Part shown: one piece after another, positions 37,191 to 47,900 of the stretch
Numbering within the stretch: position 1 is the stretch's first letter
How the letters are laid out: each line of letters opens with the position of its first letter
Made by a program: the position numbers and the translations under genes
Notes under the pieces: generated by a model
What the model was told of the DNA's origin: nothing
Database searches by the model: none
What the model saw: the letters and a program-made list of their open reading frames with translations, nothing else
Assembly: GCA_945865535.1 (NCBI GenBank)
Contig: CAMBDW010000007.1
Location: 22,707 to 86,706, forward strand
Direction of reading: 5' to 3'
Length of the DNA: 64,000 nt
DNA from: Chryseobacterium gleum
GTDB lineage: Bacteria > Bacteroidota > Bacteroidia > Flavobacteriales > BACL11

Positions 37191-37798
37191 AGATATTATG
37201 TATTGGAAGAAACTATGCAAAACATGCCCAGGAATTAGGCAATACTGTCCCTACTGAACCTTTATTCTTTCTAAAACCTGAAACAGCCATTCAGCCCAAA
37301 GGTCATCCATTTTTTATTCCCCATTTTTCTAATGACATTCACTATGAAGTAGAATTAGTTGTGAAAATTAACAAGCCTGGTAAACATATTGAAGAAAAGT
37401 TTGCTCATAAGTACTACTCAGAAATTGGTTTAGGAATTGATTTTACGGCTCGTGATATTCAGCAGGAATGTAAAGCGAAGGGCCTGCCTTGGGAAAAAGC
37501 AAAAGGTTTTGATGGATCTGCACAAATTAGTAGCACTTTTATTGAAAAATCAGATTTAGAGCTTGATAATATTACATTTTCTTTAAATAAAAATGGAAAA
37601 CAAGTTCAACTAGGAAATAGTTCTGAAATGATATTTAAGTTTGATAAAATAATAGCTTATTTATCAAAATTCTATTCTTTAAAAATTGGAGATTTAATTT
37701 TTACCGGAACTCCAGAGGGAGTAGGTAAAGTAGAAAAAGGGGATCTCTTAAATGGTTTTATTGGAGAACAAGAAATGTTTAAAGTTTTGATTAAGTAA
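37187..37798 (+). CDS. Fumarylacetoacetate hydrolase family protein
   Basis: 203 aa, compact FAH/YcgM-type. Core blocks: GRNYAKHAQELGN, PLFFLKPETAI, IHYEVELVVKI with the metal-binding E-x-E, then GIDFTARDIQQECKAKGLPWEKAKGFDGSA and GDLIFTGTPEGVGKVEKGD. FAH-fold enzymes hydrolyse or decarboxylate C-C bonds in small dicarbonyl acids, acting as oxaloacetate decarboxylase or acylpyruvase; the exact substrate is not determinable. It ends 1 bp before the convergent def gene. Confidence 0.92.
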   Translation: MKILCIGRNYAKHAQELGNTVPTEPLFFLKPETAIQPKGHPFFIPHFSNDIHYEVELVVKINKPGKHIEEKFAHKYYSEIGLGIDFTARDIQQECKAKGLPWEKAKGFDGSAQISSTFIEKSDLELDNITFSLNKNGKQVQLGNSSEMIFKFDKIIAYLSKFYSLKIGDLIFTGTPEGVGKVEKGDLLNGFIGEQEMFKVLIK

Positions 37799-37799
37799 A

Positions 37800-38360
37800 C
37801 TATTTCAAAAATCTCATCTTATAAGTAGCACTCACTTTTCCATTAGTGATATCCATAAGCTTACCTTTTATCATTTTTTTTCTTAATGGAGATATTTTAT
37901 CAGTAAATAAAACACCATTTATATGATCATACTCATGTTGGATAACACGAGCTACTAAACCATCAAAAATAGCAGTGTGCTTGTCAAAATTCTCGTCAAA
38001 ATACTCAATAGTAATAGACGATTTTCTAGAAACATCTTCCCTTATTTCTGGAATCGATAAACAGCCCTCATTAAACTCCCACTCCTCCCCTGTTTCTTCA
38101 ATGATTCTAGGGTTGATAAATACTTTCTTAACGACTTGTACTGGTAATTCTTTCTCATCATCTACAAATGGAGTTGTATCAATCAAAAATAGTCTAATAG
38201 CTTTATTAATTTGAGGAGCAGCTAGGCCAACACCACTAGCCTCATACATTGTTTCCCACATATTAACTAATAAAGCATCTAACTCTGGGTATTCATGTGT
38301 AATATTTACACAATTCTTTCTTAAAATTGGGGCTCCAAAAGCTACAATTGGCAATATCAT
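37800..38360 (-). CDS. def: Peptide deformylase
   Basis: 186 aa. All three signature motifs are present: GVGLAAPQI (43-51), EGCLSIPE (98-105, metal-ligand Cys100) and QHEYDHI (141-147, metal ligands His142 and His146, catalytic Glu143). It removes the N-formyl group from new proteins. The start codon overlaps the stop of the MoxR ATPase by 1 nt, so it is the last gene of the guaB operon. Confidence 0.97.
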   Translation of the reverse strand: MILPIVAFGAPILRKNCVNITHEYPELDALLVNMWETMYEASGVGLAAPQINKAIRLFLIDTTPFVDDEKELPVQVVKKVFINPRIIEETGEEWEFNEGCLSIPEIREDVSRKSSITIEYFDENFDKHTAIFDGLVARVIQHEYDHINGVLFTDKISPLRKKMIKGKLMDITNGKVSATYKMRFLK

Positions 38361-39316
38361 TATAAAATTGACTCAATGATTTTTTCAATACTCATTCCCT
38401 CAGCTTCTGCTTTATAATTTTTTACTAATCTGTGCATTAATATTGGTTTTGCAACCGCTTTTACATCTTCAATATCAGGAGAATACTTACCATTAATAGC
38501 AGCATGACATTTTGCTCCCATTATCATGTATTGTGATGCTCTTGGGCCAGCTCCCCACTCTATATATTCTTTTACCACATCATCTGTTTTATCAGAGTTT
38601 GGCCGAGTTTTTGCTACTAAACCTACTGCATATTGCAAAACATTATCAGTAACTGGTAATTTAGTAATTACCTGCTGAAATCTCAAAATATCATCAGCAT
38701 ACATAATGGTATTTAAAGTAATATTTTGCTTAACTGTTGTCTGCTTTACAATTTGTAATTCCTCCTCATATGAAGGGTAATCTAAAACTACATTAAACAT
38801 GAATCTGTCAAGTTGGGCTTCAGGTAATGGGTAAGTACCTTCTTGCTCAATAGGATTTTGAGTAGCCAATACAAAAAATGGTTTGTCTAACTCATATTTT
38901 TTCCCAGCATTCGTAACAGAGCGCTCTTGCATAGCCTCTAGTAAAGCTGATTGGGTTTTAGGAGGTGTTCTATTAATCTCATCTGCTAAAATTATATTAG
39001 AAAATAAAGGGCCTTTAATAAATTTAAATTCTCTTTTCTCGTCTAATATTTCAGCCCCAACTATGTCTGAAGGCATTAAATCTGGAGTAAATTGAATACG
39101 GTTAAAATTAAGCCCTAAGGAGTCTGCAATTGTTTGAACCAAGAGGGTTTTAGCCAAACCAGGAACTCCTACTAACAAACAATGTCCATTACAAAAAATA
39201 GAAATTAGAACTTGTTGAACAACAGCATCTTGGCCTACAATAACTTTTCCTATCTCATTCTTAAATTCATTGTACTTTACAACAAATTCATCAATAGCTT
39301 TTACTTCATCACTCAT
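38360..39316 (-). CDS. MoxR family AAA+ ATPase
   Basis: 318 aa. Walker A is LLVGVPGLAKTLL (GxxGxAKT type of MoxR), Walker B NIILADEINRTPPKTQSALLEAMQ, sensor 1 FVLATQNPIEQEGTYPLPEAQLDRF. MoxR ATPases act as chaperones, normally with DUF58 and von Willebrand (Bat) proteins encoded next to them. None is adjacent: the next gene is def. Its upstream neighbours are periplasmic foldases. It starts 1 bp after the surA stop. Confidence 0.95.
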   Translation of the reverse strand: MSDEVKAIDEFVVKYNEFKNEIGKVIVGQDAVVQQVLISIFCNGHCLLVGVPGLAKTLLVQTIADSLGLNFNRIQFTPDLMPSDIVGAEILDEKREFKFIKGPLFSNIILADEINRTPPKTQSALLEAMQERSVTNAGKKYELDKPFFVLATQNPIEQEGTYPLPEAQLDRFMFNVVLDYPSYEEELQIVKQTTVKQNITLNTIMYADDILRFQQVITKLPVTDNVLQYAVGLVAKTRPNSDKTDDVVKEYIEWGAGPRASQYMIMGAKCHAAINGKYSPDIEDVKAVAKPILMHRLVKNYKAEAEGMSIEKIIESIL

Positions 39317-39317
39317 A

Positions 39318-40643
39318 TTATTTTACCCATTTATTTTTGAACCCACAGTTTAAAAGATCCTCATTAATCTTAATATAGGTTTTATCAATTGTTTTTTGAA
39401 TCCACACCATTAGCTCATCTTGCTTTTTAAGGTTGATAGCAAAATCCTTAATCATTGAAAAATCATCAACTAAGTTAGCCGTATGTGATTCTATTTTCTT
39501 AGTTAGTTTTAAAATTCGATAAGCCTGAGTTTCATCAGGCATCTGCATAAGCGCAGAAGAAGAAATCTCAGCAACTTTTAGATTTTCAACAGTATATTTT
39601 AAAGCAGGAGCCATATCATCTATAGTATGCATTGTGGACATAGTATTTGGATTTAATAATAAACCCCCATTATTTTTGCTTTCATCATCACTATACTTAG
39701 TAATTGCCTGCTCAAAAGTAATTTTTCCATCCTTAATTTCTTTTTCAATCTCTTCAATTTTAAGTTTGGCATTATTTAGTGCGGTTGAGCTAACCTTAGT
39801 TTTTAATAAAATATGACGAACATTGATTTGCTCTCCTCTCCTTTGAATTAGTTGAATAATATGGAAACCAAATTGAGATTCTACTACTTCTGATATTTCT
39901 CCTTCTTTTAATCTAAAAGCTGCTCTCTCAAACTCAGGAACTAAATCTCCCCTATTTACAAAACCAAGCTCACCACCTTTAGAAGCGGAACCAGGATCAT
40001 CAGAATACAAAGTTGCCAACATCTTAAAATCTTCTCCTTTATACACGCGCGCTCTAAAGTCATTTAGCTTAGCTCGTAATTTATCTTTTTGCTCATTCGA
40101 AATTTCTGGTTTTATAATTATTTGAGTGATTTCTACTTTAGAGGGAACTTGTGGAATATCCAATTTTTCTTGCTTATTAAAAAATTCTTTAACTTCAGCA
40201 GGAGTTACTTTTACATCAGAGGAAATAGAGCTTTGCACTTTTTGAGCCAAAAACTGATTCTTAATTACTTTACCTAGCTCTAGTTCAATCTCAGCTTTTA
40301 ATTTTCCAAAATAGGCTTCTACTTTTTCAATAGAACCTAATTGACTTTCGAAATAATTTAATCTTTTGTCAATTTCAGTAGCAATATCTTCATCAGTTAC
40401 TACTACACTATCCATTTTAGCTTGATTGATAAGTAGTTTCTGAAATAAAATATCCTCAATTATTTCACACTTTACCTCTTCTGATTGTATATTCTCTTGT
40501 GATAAATATTGCAAATATTGTGATTCAATATCTGATGTAAGTACTATCTCATCTCCAATTATTGCTTCAACCTTATCAATTGATTGTGCACTAATACTTA
40601 AAACTAAAAAACTAAAAATAATTATATTAAAAATCTTCTTCAT
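39318..40643 (-). CDS. surA: Periplasmic peptidyl-prolyl isomerase SurA
   Basis: 441 aa. Signal peptide MKKIFNIIIFSFLVLSISA, an N-terminal chaperone part (EAIIGDEIVLTSDIESQYLQ; then helical), and two parvulin domains at roughly 175-275 (first: SDDPGSASKGGELGFVNRGD) and 278-385 (INVRHILLKTK...YSDDESKNNGG). SurA guards outer-membrane proteins on the way to the Bam complex. It overlaps the upstream lipoprotein gene by 1 nt; the preceding two genes are also foldase-like. Confidence 0.92.
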   Translation of the reverse strand: MKKIFNIIIFSFLVLSISAQSIDKVEAIIGDEIVLTSDIESQYLQYLSQENIQSEEVKCEIIEDILFQKLLINQAKMDSVVVTDEDIATEIDKRLNYFESQLGSIEKVEAYFGKLKAEIELELGKVIKNQFLAQKVQSSISSDVKVTPAEVKEFFNKQEKLDIPQVPSKVEITQIIIKPEISNEQKDKLRAKLNDFRARVYKGEDFKMLATLYSDDPGSASKGGELGFVNRGDLVPEFERAAFRLKEGEISEVVESQFGFHIIQLIQRRGEQINVRHILLKTKVSSTALNNAKLKIEEIEKEIKDGKITFEQAITKYSDDESKNNGGLLLNPNTMSTMHTIDDMAPALKYTVENLKVAEISSSALMQMPDETQAYRILKLTKKIESHTANLVDDFSMIKDFAINLKKQDELMVWIQKTIDKTYIKINEDLLNCGFKNKWVK

Positions 40644-41476
40644 TAGTAAATTTTTATTTTTTTCTTGGCTAAAGCATTCTGATACAATTCATCTTCCAAT
40701 TGCTTTAAATAATCTATTTTCTTTTTATTAAGAAGTACATCCTTAATTTTCTCTTTTTCAAAAGCTAACGGGCTAATACTTCCTTTTATTTGATAGTCTT
40801 TGATAAACACATAATATCTTAAAGTTTCATCTTCAAAAAAAATGCCTTTTGTACTTCTTAAAAAAGATGCTTCCTCTTCTATAAAATTTGGCAATTTAGA
40901 ATTAAAAATTGAAAAGTATTGCCATTTATCATATTCTAGGTAATACTCTTTAGAAAATTGCTGACAATAATCTTCCAAATCCTTAATAGCAGTTTCTTTT
41001 TCTGATTTATACCATTTATCTACAGAATTTAAATTAGGAGCTGATTTATCAATTACAATAAATCGACCTTTAAAAATATTGTTACTTAATTTAAATTCAT
41101 TTTTATAGAGATCATAATAATTTTCAATTTCAGCAAATGCAATTGCAGTATCAAAATTCTGATTTAGGAGCTCCTGTTGATATGCGTAAATCAATAATGA
41201 TGCTCTATAATCTTTAATTTGCTTTTCATACTCTAATAAATCCGTACTTAAATTCATCTCTGCATAAGATATCATCAGCTCTTTTCTAATCCAATCATTC
41301 GTAAATTTTTCTACAAAATATGCAGAATCTTCAATCTCATTTGGCATATTATCTATTATATCAGATAAAAATAGTTCTTTCTCATTAACACTAGCAATAA
41401 TCCCATCTTTCTCTTTAGAAGAACAAGCAAAAAGTAATACAGGTATTGCTAATATTATAAAAAACTTTTGAATCAA
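40643..41476 (-). CDS. SurA_N-like lipoprotein, probable periplasmic chaperone without parvulin domain
   Basis: 277 aa lipoprotein, signal MIQKFFIILAIPVLLFAC with SSKEKDG after. The opening IIASVNEKELFLSDIIDNMP resembles the start of foldase N-terminal domains (VxxxVxGxxIxxxDI), and the rest is helical and charged. I see no GELG or HxLxK parvulin signature, so isomerase activity is unlikely. Lying between two parvulin genes (4-bp gap and 1-nt overlap), it probably is an accessory chaperone for the same envelope pathway; this is inference. Confidence 0.75.
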   Translation of the reverse strand: MIQKFFIILAIPVLLFACSSKEKDGIIASVNEKELFLSDIIDNMPNEIEDSAYFVEKFTNDWIRKELMISYAEMNLSTDLLEYEKQIKDYRASLLIYAYQQELLNQNFDTAIAFAEIENYYDLYKNEFKLSNNIFKGRFIVIDKSAPNLNSVDKWYKSEKETAIKDLEDYCQQFSKEYYLEYDKWQYFSIFNSKLPNFIEEEASFLRSTKGIFFEDETLRYYVFIKDYQIKGSISPLAFEKEKIKDVLLNKKKIDYLKQLEDELYQNALAKKKIKIY

Positions 41477-41480
41477 AATA

Positions 41481-43403
41481 TTACTTTATTAATGAATGAA
41501 GAACTTCCGTATTTATTTTTACGGAATATTTTGACTTTAAATTAGCAAGCCACTCTTTTTCTAAAGCATTTTGATAATCAGAAATAACTTTACCTCTAGT
41601 TTCATTTAACTCCTTAACTCCTGAAGGAAGTACCTGATGGATGTCAATTAAAATATATGACTTATCTTTCAATACAATATCCTTAGCTAATCCTGCTTTC
41701 CAAACAATATTGTCTAGATATTCATTTTCTCCTTTTACAAATTTCTTAGTATTTATTTGCAAACTTAAAGGAGCGTTAGTATTTATTTCTTTTAATATCT
41801 CAGCATCAGTAATCTTGCCTCTATTTTTTTTATAAATATTCCTTTTAACTTTTACAGCTGTTGCATAATTAATACAAGTATAAATTGTAGCATCTACTCT
41901 ATCAGGCCAAATGTAAGATGATTGATTGGCTCCAAAAAAAGCTTGCAAACCAGTAGTATCTTCAACTGCTTTTTCCCATACTTTTTTATTAGTTAAATCA
42001 AATAATAAAATTCCTTCTCTATATTCTTTAAGTAAGGCTTTGTACTGAGGATATTTTTCTTCTAATTTACTGTCTTCATAAGCGAGTAATTGCTCATTAA
42101 CAAAATCAATATACATTTGATCAATATCACTTCCTAGAGATTGATTTTTTAAAATATATTCTGCAAAATCATTCACTGAAAAAGTTGCCCCATCAAAAGT
42201 TAAGAGGGGAGCATTGTTTACAGATGAAACAACAAAATTCCCTTCCGAAACCTTTAAAGCAGCTGCTTTTTTAAAGGTATTATATTCCGTTACTTTCTTA
42301 CTAACTTTATAAGAATTATTTAATTTTTCATAAAGCGCTTTCTGACTTAATTCACCCCTACTATCTTTCTCAATCATTCTTTTTAAATCAGACTCCATTT
42401 CAGAAAATTCAGCAATAGGAGTTTTTTCAATTAACTTGACAATATGCCAACCAAAATCAGTTAAAAATGGAGCCGAAATATCTCCAATCTTATTTAAAGA
42501 AAATGCAATACTTTCAAACTCAGGAACCATCTTTCCTACCCCAAATCCTGGCAAACTACCTCCTTTTACAGCTGTAGATCTATCTTCAGAAAACCGTTCA
42601 GCAACATCTGCAAAATCTTCACCATTTTTTAGTAATTCCATTGCTTTATTTACCTTATCTTGAGCTTCATTGATTTTATTTTCATCAGCTCCTTGACCTG
42701 TTTTAAACATAATATGAGCTACTTTAACTTGCCCCACCGCATCTCTTTTATTATTTACTTGTATTAAATGATATCCATATTTAGTTTTAATTGGCATTGA
42801 TATCTCCCCAATTGCAGTTGCATATACTGCAGTTTCAAAATCATACACCATCATAAAAGCTGTAAAATAGCCTAAATTTCCTCCATTAGATGCTGCTGAT
42901 TTATCATCAGAGTTATTCTTAGCAGCTTCAGAAAAGGAAACCTTACCGTTAATAATAGATTTTCTGATTTCTAAAGCTTTATTATATGCTGCTTTTTCAT
43001 CTTTATCTGTTGCTTTTTCATCTACGGTTATTAAAATATGACTAGCATTGATATCCTTTTGCATTCTGCTATAAGATTCAGTAAGCATCAAACTATCAAA
43101 CTCATTATTTTTTAAATATGGTTTTGCTAATTGTTTTCTATATCCTTCTAATTCCGTAATAAAAGATGAATTGGTATCCAAACCTAATTCTTCAGCTTCT
43201 CTTACCTTTAATTTAAAGTTTATAAAAAGATTCATATAATCGTCCAAATATTCTTTTGTGATTGCTGTATTGTGATTGTTTTTATAAAAAACACCTTTAA
43301 ACTCTTCTAATGAGATGTTTTTATCTGCAATTGTCAATACATCCTGAGCATTTGACATTAAAAAAAATGCTCCTAATACAAAACTTAATCCTACTTTTTT
43401 CAT
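41481..43403 (-). CDS. Periplasmic peptidyl-prolyl isomerase with two parvulin domains
   Basis: 640 aa with signal peptide MKKVGLSFVLGAFFLMSNA. N-terminal helical chaperone portion, then two parvulin domains: about 118-220 (INASHILITVDE...SDDKSAASNGGNLGYF) and about 222-322 (VKVAHIMFKTGQ...SEDRSTAVKGGSLPGFGVGKMVPEF). A long C-terminal segment (about 330-640) has no clear match. The layout is that of PpiD/SurA-type foldases of Bacteroidota. It begins 15 bp after guaB. Confidence 0.9.
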   Translation of the reverse strand: MKKVGLSFVLGAFFLMSNAQDVLTIADKNISLEEFKGVFYKNNHNTAITKEYLDDYMNLFINFKLKVREAEELGLDTNSSFITELEGYRKQLAKPYLKNNEFDSLMLTESYSRMQKDINASHILITVDEKATDKDEKAAYNKALEIRKSIINGKVSFSEAAKNNSDDKSAASNGGNLGYFTAFMMVYDFETAVYATAIGEISMPIKTKYGYHLIQVNNKRDAVGQVKVAHIMFKTGQGADENKINEAQDKVNKAMELLKNGEDFADVAERFSEDRSTAVKGGSLPGFGVGKMVPEFESIAFSLNKIGDISAPFLTDFGWHIVKLIEKTPIAEFSEMESDLKRMIEKDSRGELSQKALYEKLNNSYKVSKKVTEYNTFKKAAALKVSEGNFVVSSVNNAPLLTFDGATFSVNDFAEYILKNQSLGSDIDQMYIDFVNEQLLAYEDSKLEEKYPQYKALLKEYREGILLFDLTNKKVWEKAVEDTTGLQAFFGANQSSYIWPDRVDATIYTCINYATAVKVKRNIYKKNRGKITDAEILKEINTNAPLSLQINTKKFVKGENEYLDNIVWKAGLAKDIVLKDKSYILIDIHQVLPSGVKELNETRGKVISDYQNALEKEWLANLKSKYSVKINTEVLHSLIK

Positions 43404-43418
43404 TCTTTTAATTTTAAT

Positions 43419-44879
43419 TTATTTTCTACTATAATTTGGCGCCTCACTAGTAATGGTAACATCATGAGGATGGCTTTCAACAACACCTGCAGCTGTAATT
43501 TTTAGGAATTCTGCTTTACTCAAATCATTTATTGAAGCAGAGCCAGTATATCCCATGCCTGCTCGTAATCCACCAATCATTTGATGAATAACTTCTGCTA
43601 GAGTTCCTTTATAGGGCACTCTTCCAACAATTCCTTCAGGAACTAATTTTTGAATATCAACCTCTTCACTTTGGAAATACCTATCTTTTGAACCTCTTTC
43701 CATGGCTTCAATTGAACCCATTCCTCTGTAAGATTTAAACTTTCTTCCTTCAAATATAATTGTTTCTCCTGGTGCCTCTTCAACTCCTGCAATAATTGAT
43801 CCTAACATTACAGTACTAGCACCCCCTACTAAAGCTTTGACAATATCACCAGAATATCTTATCCCTCCATCAGCAATAAGCGGAATATTATTTTTCTGTG
43901 TTACCTGAGCAACATCCATAATTGCTGTAAGTTGAGGAACTCCAATACCTGCTATAATTCTTGTTGTACAAATAGAACCAGGTCCAATACCTACTTTTAC
44001 AGCATCAGCTCCAGCATTAATGAGTGCTTGTGCAGCTGCTCCAGTTGCAATATTTCCAACTACAATATCTAACTCAGGAAAAGAAGTTTTTACTTTCTTT
44101 AAAAGATCAATAACCCCTTTAGTATGCCCATGAGCTGTATCAATAATAATGGCATCAACGGAAACTTTTACCAGAGCTGTCACTCGTTCTAAGACATCAT
44201 TAGTTACACCAACTGCAGCAGCAACTCTTAACCTGCCATATTTATCTTTACAGGCATTAGGGCGCAATCTATTTTTTATAATATCTTTAAAAGTAATAAG
44301 CCCAACTAATTTATTATTAACATCTACAATTGGTAATTTTTCTATTTTATTATCTTTTAATATGCTTTCTGCATTATCCAAATCACTTAAACTAGCAGTA
44401 ACTAATTCTTCAGTTGTCATTACTGATGATATTGAAAGATTCATATCTTTCTCAAATCGTAAATCTCTATTGGTAACAATGCCTAAAAGATTCATTTGAC
44501 CATCAACTATAGGAATTCCACCAATGCTATTTTCGCGCATCAGCTTAAAAGCATCACCAACAGTAGCCGACATGTTTAAAGTAATAGGATCCAAAATCAT
44601 TCCGCTTTCTGAACGTTTGACTTTTCTTACCTCCAATGCTTGTTGCTCTATACTCATGTTTTTATGGAGCACTCCAATACCTCCTTCTTGAGCAATGGCA
44701 ATAGCCATTTTTGATTCTGTAACGGTATCCATTGCAGCAGAAATCACAGGAATATTTAAAGTGATATTTTTAGTGAATTTTGTAGAAATATCTACCATAT
44801 GGGGAAGCACTTCCGAATAGGCAGGGACTACTAAAACATCATCATAAGTGAGTCCTTCTTTTAATATTTTATTACTCAT
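43419..44879 (-). CDS. guaB: Inosine-5'-monophosphate dehydrogenase
   Basis: 486 aa. It converts IMP to XMP, the first step to GMP. Two CBS domains interrupt the barrel (about 90-210: [28 protein letters not shown]). The catalytic Cys is in the [12 protein letters not shown] loop, followed by the flap [10 protein letters not shown] and the C-terminal [13 protein letters not shown]. Opening [17 protein letters not shown] is standard. It heads a six-gene operon with envelope foldases, MoxR and def. Confidence 0.98.
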   Translation of the reverse strand: MSNKILKEGLTYDDVLVVPAYSEVLPHMVDISTKFTKNITLNIPVISAAMDTVTESKMAIAIAQEGGIGVLHKNMSIEQQALEVRKVKRSESGMILDPITLNMSATVGDAFKLMRENSIGGIPIVDGQMNLLGIVTNRDLRFEKDMNLSISSVMTTEELVTASLSDLDNAESILKDNKIEKLPIVDVNNKLVGLITFKDIIKNRLRPNACKDKYGRLRVAAAVGVTNDVLERVTALVKVSVDAIIIDTAHGHTKGVIDLLKKVKTSFPELDIVVGNIATGAAAQALINAGADAVKVGIGPGSICTTRIIAGIGVPQLTAIMDVAQVTQKNNIPLIADGGIRYSGDIVKALVGGASTVMLGSIIAGVEEAPGETIIFEGRKFKSYRGMGSIEAMERGSKDRYFQSEEVDIQKLVPEGIVGRVPYKGTLAEVIHQMIGGLRAGMGYTGSASINDLSKAEFLKITAAGVVESHPHDVTITSEAPNYSRK

Positions 44880-44901
44880 AACTAGAAAATTAAAAATTGC
44901 G

Positions 44902-44909
44902 CAAATTTA
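44902..44909 (-). promoter_or_regulatory. -7 promoter box of the guaB operon
   Basis: TAAATTTG on the minus strand (exact TAnnTTTG), 22 nt before the guaB ATG. Confidence 0.55.
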
Positions 44910-44924
44910 ACACTTTAAAAACAA

Positions 44925-44950
44925 AAATAGTCCCTAAGAAGGGACTATTT
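44925..44950 (-). terminator. Rho-independent terminator of the giant surface protein gene
   Basis: AAATAGTCCCT-aaga-AGGGACTATTT is an 11-bp perfect stem with a 4-nt loop, 18 nt after the stop of the gene ending at 44969. On the minus strand it runs into TTTTTGTTTTT. It isolates that gene from guaB. Confidence 0.85.
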
Positions 44951-44968
44951 ATAGTTGTAGTAAATCTA

Positions 44969-47900
44969 TTATCTTACTAGATTTATGACATCTGTTTTCT
45001 CTGTTAAATTACCTAAATCATTCAAAAATTGCAGATGATATACATAATTTCCATTTTGAACTTGTGCTCCCTTATAACTACCATCCCAACCTTTTTGAGG
45101 GCTATCTGTTTCAAATATTTTTTCCCCTGCTCTATTGTAAATAGAAAATGAATATCCTTCTTCAGAAACAAAATATGTTACAGGTCTAAACACTTCATTA
45201 TGTTCATCACCATTAGGAGTAAAAGTATTGGGAACAAAAATTATTGGGGTTTGAGAAATACAAACAATGTTTGATAAACTACCTTCTAAAACAGGTCCAT
45301 ATGGTGTGGCTGTACCTTCAATTGCTTCAATATAATAACAAAAGCGGCCGTTTCCATCACCAAATGAAGTAACAACATCAATATATTTTAATTCTTTATT
45401 TGGTTGATTCACTCTATCCCAAACATATATTGGCAATAAGTTAAATGGTTCTGAATTAACCGATCTGTATAAACGATATTCCGACACATCACCCAGCCAT
45501 TTATCATACTCATTAAATACTAAAGTATTCGTGTACTCGCTTTTTAAAGAAGAAACCTGAGAATAATCAATATTTATTTCAGCTTGTAATAAAATTGTTT
45601 GAGCAAATGAAGTATCATTTAAATATGCTGGTAAATTATAAGGTGGAGGATAAAGAGTTTGCCCACAAGTATCTACTGGATAAATTTCGTACTGATAAAA
45701 ATAATCGTTAGTCAATACATTTTTATCATTAAAATAAATTGGGCTGGAAGCTGAAAAATTGACTTCCCCAATTTTAGAAAAATTATCATCTTGCCTTAGA
45801 GAGCGGTAAACATCATATCTGTCAATTTCTGCAGATAAGTCTACAATACAACTCAAATCAACTGATCCATCATCATGATTAACTGAAGCATATTCAATGT
45901 AATTAAATAGTGGTTTATTAGCTAGTGCAATATTGAAATTTAACACATTAGAAACCGCTTTATAAGTGGAGTCGTTATTATAAGCTTCAACAACAATATT
46001 ATAAGTAGCTATTGAAGAAATATTCTGAATTACTAATTCAGTTGCTGTCTGCAACCTAAAAATTGTATTAATCACATTTCCATTAGCATCCGTTTCAGAA
46101 ATCAAAACATTATAATGATGAGTTCCTCCAGCCCAGTTAATATAATCATTCCAATCCAATGATATAGAATAATCACACGCATTAGAACTATTGGTTAATA
46201 AAATAGAATTATGAGTTAATGATCTTACTCTAGAATTGCCGCAAGTATCAATCGCTTTAACACTAAAGTTTTCAAAAGTGGTTTCTGCAAAAGAATTCTG
46301 GTAAACATACGAATTCAAAGCAGAAGATACTGTGTCTAAGGTAATCCATGCTCCATTAGCATCTTGCAAATAAATAATATATAGGTCAGCACCTGAAGAT
46401 GACTCCCAACTAACCACCGCTTTTCCTAAATTATTTACAGATACATCTTTAATAATTGGAGTAACAGGAGATATTGTGTCTTTTAGAGGAACCATAGCTA
46501 TAGATGATTTAGATACACAACCACTTGCATCAGGTATTTCTACATAAAACTTTGGAACATAATCACAATTATCGCCATCCATTTGATAAAATAAATCTGG
46601 AGTATTTGCAATAATATTATCGGAGTTATTACTATTTATATAATGTAAATCATAATTCAGAGATGATGACACAAGTAATGGAACATGAATAGGATTCCAC
46701 TCTAAATCAGCAGTAATACCAAAATTAATAGCAGTAGCTTCCATTAAAATAGTTGTTAAAGTGTCTGAATACAATAATGAGTCAGTTGGAGAACCTATAC
46801 CTGTTCCACAAGTTACCGTACCTAAAAGATAATAATAACTGTGTGAAAAATCTGCATTAGAAAGCGCATGAAAATAAGTAGTATCAGGGTAAAAAATACT
46901 ATCAATTAGTGCATAGGGTCCTCCAATATTTTTAGAATGATAAATATCGTATTTAATAGCTGTGTCTACTACTCCCTCTGGAAAAGAAAAAAACAAATCA
47001 ACCCCACCATTTGCATCAACCGCTAAACATCTAAGATCTGGCTGAGGAGGAATTACATTAATAGTAATAGTAGCAATTACAATGCCATTAGCAGGGCAAA
47101 AGTCATCATATGACTTTATATTAAAAGTATAAGCTCCTCCTTGTCTGCCACATCCATAATCTTGCATGTGATCACAATTAGATGGCCATAAAAAATCACC
47201 AGAAATATTTCCGGGTGATGATGAAGTTACAGTAAATGTTGCAGGATTACTCAATGCTAAAAGAGGATCCAACTGACCTCCCACAATCTCTAAAAATACC
47301 TCTTGAAGATTTCCAGTTGAATTGATATCATTATCTGTTGCAACCACCGAAAAACTAACTAACTCCCCTGCCATAACTGTAGTTTCATATGAAGGTAATC
47401 CTGTTGATGGATTTAAGGTAGTAATCCAATTCTGAGGTCCTAATGGGGCTGTAATCATTGGAGGTAAATTTTGTGCGCCATTTGGCAATGTTCCACAAGT
47501 GATGAGAGCTACATTAACATCTCTATACACTTCTGCAACTACTTGACCACATTTAAATGCAGCAACCTTTACGCACGTTACAAAAATACCAGCAGTATTA
47601 GAATTGAAAGAAATCTCCCCATTTTCATTGTCTAAAGTAGGATTTCCAGGAATTGGAGAATTGAAAGTGTAAGGAGGATTGAATGCTAATGCAGTTGCAC
47701 TAGGGTTCGCAGGATTATAGCTAAAATTACCACCTAAAGGTTGAGCCCAAGAGTAACTTAATGAATCAAGGTCAACATCAAAAGCCAAATGACTATAAGA
47801 AAATGGATAGCCTGTACAAAGAATTGTCTTTGGTCTCTCTTTAAAAATTGGAGAATTATCATGGCACATATTCCCATTAGGCAAAACAGTTCCACTAGGA

